Below, in pieces: positions 57,040 to 64,000 of a stretch of DNA of 64,000 nucleotides (its first letter is position 1; each line of letters starts with the position of its first letter). Source of the DNA: Iris pallida (taxonomy: Eukaryota; Streptophyta; Magnoliopsida; Asparagales; Iridaceae); contig JANAVB010012075.1 in NCBI GenBank assembly GCA_029216955.1, positions 352,396 through 416,395 of the forward strand, written 5' to 3'. The translations under genes and the position numbers were made by a program. A model generated the notes under the pieces. That model searched no databases. It worked only from the letters and a program-made list of their open reading frames with translations, and was not told the DNA's origin.

Positions 57040-59594
57040 TCCTCTCTCTCCCAGGTAGACTCCCTTGGAGCGTGGTGCCTCTAAGCAACTCGAACTAGAG
57101 GGATCATCTGATGGCGCAGCCTCTTCTTCCTGCGGTCAAGTATCTCTACTAGCTGCTCTAATTAAGTGAGACGGGGAGGGCACCTCAAGCTTTGAGTGGT
57201 CTACCACATGGTTCGGGTTAGCTATGTACTTCCGAAGCTGGAAAATATAGGATACGTTATGGACTCCCTCTAGGTTAGGCAGCAAAGCTAATCTGTAAGC
57301 AACTGCCCCTACCATGCTCAATATCTTAAAGGGTCTAATAAATCGGGGACTCAACTTATCGCCTCTACCAAATCCGATAACGCCCTGAGTCAGAAAAATC
57401 TGTAGGAATACAAGATCTCCAACTACAAACTCTAGGGATCTCCGACTGCTATCTGCCCAATGCTTCTGCCTGTCCTTGGATATCCTCAAATGATCTTGAC
57501 TCTTTCGAACTTTGTCTGCAACATACATAACCATCTCTGGTCCAAGCAGTGGTCTCTCTCCAACATCATCCCATGACAAAGGTATACGACATCGACGACC
57601 ATATAATGCCTCGAAAGGAGTCATGCCAATGCTAGTCTGATAGCTGTTATTGTAGACAAACTATACTAAATGCAGATGATCCTCCCATGATCCTCCAAAG
57701 TCCAGAGCACAAGTCCCCAACATATCCTCCAGTGTCTGGATGGACCTCTCAGACTATTCATCAGTCTGGGGATGATAAGCAGTGCTAAATTTAAGCTACG
57801 TCCCCAGACTCTTCTGTAACTCTTCTAAAAGTAGAAAGTGAATCTGATGTCTTGGTTTGAGACGATGCTGATTGGAATAACATAAATCTTCACAATCCGT
57901 CTCATATACAAATCTGTTAGTTTCTCTATAGTCAACCCAACTTTGAAGGGAATAAAGTATGCTGACTTGGTCACTGTCCACTATCACCCATATGGCATCC
58001 TTCCTGCTCGATGATCGAGGTAATCCCAGGACGAAATCCTTAGTAATATTCTCCCACTTTTACTCAGGAATAGGCAATGGCTGCAATAACCCTTCTGGTC
58101 TCTGATGCTCTGCCTTCACTTGCTAACAAACCAGGCATCTGGAGACAAACCTGGCTATCTCCCTCTTTATTCCATACCACCAGACATACTCTCTGAGATC
58201 CTTGTACATCTTCATAGCTCCTGGATGCATCGAGTATAATGACTGGTGGGCTTCATGCATGATCTCCTCATACAAGCTCCCTTTTGGCGCATACAACCTA
58301 GTATCGTGCCTAAGGGTACCATCATCTACTATGACAAAGTCATCCAATAATCTTGTTCCTACTTATTCTCTGATGTAACGAAGACCCTCATCAAGAAACT
58401 GGGTCTCTTGATCTTCTCTATCAGCCCAAACTGAATCTACATGCTCATAAGTTATCCCTCGATCCCTGAAATAATGATCTCTATCCCATGCTCTCTAAAT
58501 CCTTAAGAAGATGTCTGTCCATGGTCAAAAACATCGATACTGGATACTGACTGAGTGCATCTGCTATAACATTAGGCTTTCCTAGATGATACTGAAGGTC
58601 GATGTCAAAGTCTTTTATTAGCTCTAACCATCTCCTCGGTCTTAGTTTAGTTTCTTCTGTGTGAAGACATACTTTAGACTTTTATGGTCTGTGAATATCT
58701 CCACTCTCTCCTCATAGAGGTAATGCTTCCAAAGCTTTAGGGCAAAAATGACCGTTGCAAGTTCCAGGTCATGGGTGGGATAGTTCTTCTCATGGGGCCT
58801 CAACTGCTTCGAAGCATAAGCTATCACCCTCTTGTTCTGCTCTAGTACACAACCCAAGCCTTTCTCTGAATCATTACTGTAAATGGCAAACCCTCATGAT
58901 CTTGATGGCAAGGCTAGAATAGGGGCTGAAGTCAATCTGTTCTTCAATTCCTCAAAAGCTGTCTGACTTGCGTCTGTCGAGACAAATTCCTTATCCTTCC
59001 TCGTGAGCCTAGTCATTGGTTCTGTAATCTTAGAAAAAAATCCTATACAAACTTTTTGTAATATCCTGCTAGACCCAAGAAGCTCCTGATCTCCGCAACC
59101 GAACTAGGAATAGCCTATGACTTCACTACCTCGATCTTCTTTGGATCCACTGCTATGCCTTCCCTAGTCACTACATGCCCCAAAAACTCTACTCTATCTA
59201 GGAAGAACTCGCATTTTGAGTCCACTGCTATGCCTTTCCTAGTCACTACATGCACAAACTTCTTGTAATACCCTATCCGTGAATGTTTCTCGTGCTCTTC
59301 CGGGGTCTTGGAATGTATCAAGATATCATCTATGAATACCACCACGAACTTATCTAAGTGCTGGTGGAAAATCTTGTCCATAAGGTTCATAAAGATAGAT
59401 AGGACATTAGTGAGTCCAAATGTCATAACCAGGTACTCATACTATCCATATCGAGTATCACACGCAGTCTTAGGTATATCATGTTTCCTGACTTCCACAT
59501 GGTGATACCCGGATCGAAGGTCTATCTTGGAAAAGACCTTAGCTCCACTCAACTGATCAAAGAGCTCGTCAATCCTAGGAAAATGATATCTATT
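57040..59594 (-). pseudogene. Decayed Tekay-type pol of element Z
   Basis: Pieces in minus-strand order. RT (59115-59594) has '[10 protein letters not shown]', a damaged palm and 'FIDDILIHSK'. RNase H (58642-58857) has '[20 protein letters not shown]' and '[14 protein letters not shown]'. The integrase zinc finger (58123-58347) has HQSLYSMHPG ... CLVC. The integrase C-terminal part (57136-57624) has 'MTPFEALYGRRCR'. A chromodomain tail (57040-57120) has 'RESTWEREDE', with a stop in the conserved W position just before it. Many stops and shifts separate the pieces, and the integrase catalytic centre (57700-58000) is badly eroded. It is related to the element at 12148-16634 but much older. RT is cut at 59594 by a CACTA end. 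Confidence 0.88.
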
Positions 59595-59890
59595 CACTAC
59601 CAAAATAAGTCAATTTAGCGACGAAAGAAGACAACGTCGCTAATATAAAAAATTTAGCGACGCAAAATAAATACGTCACAATATGTTGTCGTTGGCGACG
59701 TTCTGCGACGATCAACGACTTTACTTAATATTGCAGAAATTGTCGTCACCAAAAGTTTCTGAACGTCACTGACTTTTTAACATCAACGACGTTCAGCAAC
59801 GTAAGTCTACGTCGCAGTATATTAAAATTTTAGCGACTATTAGCAACGTCTGTTTTAGACGTCGCTAATATTTTTGATATAGGGTTCTGA
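59595..59890 (+). mobile_element. CACTA (En/Spm-type) transposon terminus
   Basis: It starts CACTACCAAAATAAG and is followed by about 290 bases packed with direct and inverted copies of TTAGCGACG / CGTCGCTAA, the subterminal transposase-binding repeats of CACTA elements. The opposite terminus (expected CTTATTTTGGTAGTG) is not found in the window. The element is therefore truncated. Confidence 0.75.
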
Positions 59891-60194
59891 TTGCAATTTC
59901 CTTCCCCCCTTGTTCGATCCTAAAAAATTTGAAAGTCTTCATCTCCCCTCCGCCACCTCCGGTCGACAGCTCCACCGTGCACCTCCAGCCCCTCATCCGC
60001 CTCTAGCCCTCTGTTCGCTTACGGCGCCTCCAGCCCCCTTTGTCTTCGGTCGACATCCTCCAGCCCCTCCTCCGCCTCCAGCCCTCCGTTTGCCTACGCC
60101 ATCTCCAGCCCCCTTCTCGGTAAACACCTCTCTCTCTCCCTCTCTCCTAGAACGAACATGGGACACAGGGACACACCCAACGATAGAACTGTTG
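59891..60194. other. CACTA-derived or unassigned stretch
   Basis: A C-rich stretch with 'cctccgcctccagccc'-type repeats and a CT run near 60128-60150. It may be the leader of the CACTA element. The frame at 59910-60329 is proline-rich and unsupported. Confidence 0.35.
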
Positions 60195-60355
60195 GAACAT
60201 GGCCATCACCTGGGCGCCGTCAAACATTATCGTCGAGGGCAACGGAGAAAAAATAGGAGGCGGTGGCGGAAGCTGATCTACATGAGCGTCTGTTCGGGCT
60301 GTCCCGAACTGCCTGCAACTCCTGGCTGATCCGCGGTCTTCCTCGTAGTGACCAT
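60195..60355 (-). pseudogene. Gag N-terminal fragment of element Z
   Basis: An ATG at 60355 opens MVTTRKTADQPG. After a frameshift the other phase gives 'PPPPPIFSPLP' and 'GAQVMAMFQQFY', in the style of a Tekay gag N-terminus. It lies 193 bases downstream of the degenerate PBS. The rest of gag, the protease and the RT N-terminus are missing between here and 59594, so a deletion accompanies the CACTA fragment. Confidence 0.45.
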
Positions 60356-60547
60356 CCTGCAATAGAAAGAAAACTTTGTTGATTGACAAATCCTAAAACC
60401 AAAAAATAAACCATGTTTTTATAATATCAATGCACCTGATAAACCTGATATACCTTTATTTCCCGATTTTTCCTATACTATGATCAAGTTTCCCTAGTGT
60501 AATCAAGTCCTCCAATAGTACACTAATACCTAGGTACCATTAGGATA

Positions 60548-60565
60548 GACCTGTATAGGCTACCA
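60548..60565 (-). other. Degenerate tRNA-Ile-type PBS of element Z
   Basis: gacctgtataggctacca differs from the intact PBS at three positions, all transitions, and is set back 9 nt from the LTR end at 60575. Confidence 0.6.
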
Positions 60566-60574
60566 ATAAAAATA

Positions 60575-63500
60575 TGTCACGACCCGCTCTCGAATAATCG
60601 GACACGCCCAGCCTTTATCTTTAGACACGATGAAGTAAGTTGTACCAATATCTAGGGAAGACTATAATCCAGATAAGAATGAAAGTAAATCACAACATCT
60701 AATATATCGAATCCTAGAATCTCAAATACAAGTCTAAGAGTTATTACATTCCAGCAAATGTAAAATATACTGATGTCTCTAATACAAGTCCAGATAAAGC
60801 TAAAAAGGAAAATACTAGGCTTCCTCAGCCTCTAAGTCCGGGGCAACATCAACTGGCTCATAGGTGCCTCCAGGCTCCTGCCCGTAGTAAGTGTCACAGA
60901 TAGCCTCCAACTCACCTGCAATAAATCCTAGTCAGGAGCGGAGCTAAGTATATCCAAGAAAATGAACATGAACATCATGGTATGAACAAGAATACAGGAA
61001 ATATATATAAAGTACGAGAAATGAGAACAAGACATAAAACCTGAACATGAACACTGAAAATAAATACAGGGAACATGAAATAAGTCCTGAACATGAAATA
61101 CAACCTGAATCCTAAAGTATACAATATATCGAATTACATCAAGAGTGTGTGATCAGCTTGGGTAGATTCAATGAACATAAAATGGTACGGCTTTGGTCCT
61201 GCGTGCACGATGCGGGGCCTAAGCTATTCACATTAATAGTAACATGGATTTGATCACACATCTGTAGTATTTCCCCTCCCAGACACAAGTAAACTCAAGG
61301 AAACATGATACAAGACAATCTCGTGATATATCGTGTCAACAAGGTGATACAAGAATGAATATACAAGACATGAATAAATGAACAAGTCCGAGGAGTATAC
61401 TTGCCTTGCACAGGGTGATCAAGTATGGGATGCAAAGCTAGAAATCCTCCTGTCATGTGATTTGTAATATTATTAAGTTAACAGTTAATAACTAAATTTA
61501 TTTACCATAAATATAAGCTACTAACTATTTCCTAGGTTTATAGAGCATGCTATAGTTATCCCTATATCTAATCTTCACCAATCATCTTAGTTAAATCTCA
61601 AGTATTCATCTCACTATATTCCTAAACATGGGTGTCCTTATAGGTTATCACTATATTCTAGAATATTTATATATATGAACTACAAGTATTTAACTAAGGC
61701 AATAAGGTACTGGTAGTTTAAAGTTTAAATCTCAAATAGGTTTGATACCATATCAGTCTCAGGTCACTGAGACAAATTAGTAGGACTGATATAATATCAA
61801 TCTCAGAAATCAGCCTTGGTAGGACTGATATGCCAGTTCAGTCCATCCACAGTTCAGTTCCCTCCCCAGGCTGATGCATATCAGTCTCAGCTAGGACTTG
61901 GATTCAATTCAGTCCAGAGGGTACTGATATGAATCAATCCCAACTAAAACTGAGATAAAACAGTCCTAGTTGCTATAATCTGACTTCCATTAATTCCCTA
62001 TTATTTCTAATCCTAAATTCATCAGTTCAGTTTTAAAATACTGAACTATCAACCACTTCTAGTAGCTGACAGCCACAATAATATGTCCTACACACATTGT
62101 CAGCCCATTACCATACTCTCAGCTGAAACCAAGTTCCATTCATCTAGCAAGATGTATCAGTAAAGAGAATGACTCCAAAGAGCCACTGGACTCTACTGTC
62201 ACCTATATAGTCCCCTCTAATTATCACAATAGTCTTCCTAAAAAAATGGGAAACATATCTAACTAACTTTCATAAAGTAATCTCTAACCTTAACTTGAAA
62301 TGGACTATAGAGAACAAATTGGTATGCACAGGGATGAGGTAATCCTTCTAACCTATACTTGTATATCTAACAGTATGCAAAACTAAATCCAGCTTTCGAA
62401 TACACACCTTCTCTAGTCTAACTCTCAGATTCAGAGATACCAGGGATAGCTTATCCTCTTGTTGTCCACATATACTTATTTAAACCAACAGTCTAATTTC
62501 CAGACTAGTTATAACTTGAATAATCTTAGGGAAAAAAACTAACATTCTTCAGGTAAGATCATTTGCTACAATTACTGATCCAGTTTACATAATTGTCCCT
62601 CACCATTCATTATGAGTACTCGAACCATCTGAGATCCACCCGGATCATAACCTTCTATATATTCATTTACACACATGAAACAACAACATGTACAATTAAC
62701 TATGGACTTGAAATTACTCACAGGAACCACAGTCCCAACCTTCAAGTCTCGCCCTCATGAAAGTATATTTAAAATATGTTCCTCTAAGAAGGTTCACTCT
62801 AGCTCACTTTAGCAAAATCTAATCAAGAGGCAAGTGCTAGCCCTCCCTAAATTGACATCTGATGATTCACTTATAAGATTTGAATAGAGCAACACATCTA
62901 AATCAACTGGTTCTTAGGAATTAGAAAAACAGGTCACCTGTAGTAAAATCCATAAGAATACAACATGTCCGATACCATTATGATATCACAATATGAACTA
63001 ACTCAAAACTGCTACAAAACTCTTTTCCTGATTATCTGAGCTTCCTTTCACCAATCTTTTCAACACAATCATCTCCCTGTTTGACACTTTCTTGAATCCA
63101 CAACACAATATTTCCAGATCACAAACCATCAGATCTCACACCAAACATCCATACTCTTATTTAAGAAAATAACATTGAACTCACCTACGTTCGATTTGAC
63201 CAAAGTAATATTCAATTGGGTTTAGATGATCGCCACCAATCACACTATCTCTGATACAAACATGTGATACTCGAAATTACACATAATTTAGGGAATAACC
63301 ATAAACCAAACTTAATCCTATAGAAGAAATAGCTTCTCACCTCTAACGGTTGATGATCTCAAGCAAGTATAGCTCAAGAGTTACGAAAGAGAACCACGAG
63401 ATGGAATCAGCTATTTCAATCAATATTCATGCATTCTCAATTTCAGATCACAAAGAGAAATGACAGGACGGAAGATCGAACGTAGGTCGATTACTTCTTC

Positions 63501-64000
63501 GAGAGTTAACAGGAACTCACCTAAATTGTTGGTGATGAAGACAAGGAGTCGATCAATCGATCAACAATGCTTGATCTGCAGATCCCGATCCACAAGAAGA
63601 ACAGTTGAATGAATCGATCACTTCGATTAAAATTGAGTAATCTCAATGATTGTACAATTCTTACCAATCACTGGATCGAGGAGGAAGTTCGAGTTGATGA
63701 TCCAGAAGAACCTATACTGAGCCGATCACTGAAATCCTTTGCCGACCAATCCTTCGAAGGAGCTTCAACTGAGCAGCATCACCAGCATCGTCATGATTTC
63801 TTCTTCGAGCTTGGTTGCAGGAAATTAGAAAGGGTGAATAATGGAATGGTATGATTTCAAGGAGGAAGAAGGAGGCTTAAATAGGCTGTTAGAATGTGGT
63901 CCCCACGAATTCAAATTGGAGGGAAAAGGAAATTATTCCCCTGCCAAACGGTTACGACCTATTTAAATTCAAATTTTCCTTGCTTAGAACAGTTGAGAAG
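60575..64000 (-). repeat. 5' LTR of element Z, partial (runs off the window)
   Basis: Begins 'tgtcacgacccgctctcg' beside the PBS; no upper end is reached. At 61737-61990 it has a degenerate repeat of 'ggactgatatcagtctcag' words. A weak minus-strand TATA (CTATTTAAG, about 63876-63884) may be its promoter. The frame 63609-63854 has no known domain. The layout resembles the LTR starting at 27118, but the sequences are too diverged to align by eye. Confidence 0.6.

Noticed and set aside
60195..60389. Host gene first exon near a C-rich leader
   Set aside because: Position relative to the PBS and LTR, and the gag-like residues, fit a retrotransposon gag start better.
63609..63854. Small plus-strand gene near the right edge
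   Set aside because: 81 codons without a known domain, on the opposite strand inside an LTR, no promoter recognised.

Overview
Eukaryotic, almost certainly flowering-plant, intergenic DNA. The window is a stack of nested LTR retrotransposons and smaller transposons, with no recognisable host gene. The plant call rests on a Tekay/Del-type chromovirus, a Tat-lineage (Ogre/Grande-like) Ty3/gypsy element with a second RNase H and antisense genes, a Tourist-like MITE, a CACTA terminus, and primer-binding sites (PBS) matching plant tRNA 3' ends. The species cannot be named.

Left half. Bases 1-2863 and 25955-26577 look like two parts of one old LTR ('Y', minus strand) rich in AT and CATA microsatellites. 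It is split by a minus-strand non-autonomous element, LARD-A (2864-25949), whose ~3.2 kb internal region has no coding potential. A Tekay/Del element (9167-19852, minus, TSD ACCAA, gag-protease-RT-RNaseH-integrase-chromodomain, broken by two stops and a frameshift) sits inside LARD-A. The 5' LTR of LARD-A carries a 2.2 kb insertion: a tRNA-derived SINE and a LINE-like GC-rich retroposon, both embedded in TA repeats.

Middle. At 26578-27117 lie the gag start, leader and PBS of a further minus-strand element ('X'). Its LTR begins at 27118 and is cut twice: by a 17.3 kb plus-strand Tat element (28205-45537, TSD ATTCT) and by LARD-B (45819-54808, plus, TSD TCAAT), whose 5' LTR holds a 337 bp MITE. 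The Tat element has an extra ORF in front of gag, a decayed gag-pro-pol, and two genes on the opposite strand between pol and the 3' LTR, each with its own TATA box. One of these reconstructs as a three-exon gene of about 1,400 codons. Seven palindromic modules with co-varying arms lie between the two antisense genes.

Right side. An LTR end at 56943 is followed by a heavily decayed minus-strand Tekay-type pol ('Z', 57040-59594), a CACTA terminus, a gag start, a degenerate PBS and an LTR ('Z' 5' LTR) running off the window at 64000.

Age order from nesting: X, Y and Z LTRs are oldest; then LARD-A, Tat and LARD-B; then Tekay, MITE, SINE and LINE. Five elements share a PBS complementary to the 3' end of plant tRNA-Ile(AAU), set back 8-9 nt from the LTR. 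The LARDs were therefore probably mobilised by related autonomous Tekay-type elements. All coordinates of element ends were read by eye from TG...CA termini and target-site duplications.
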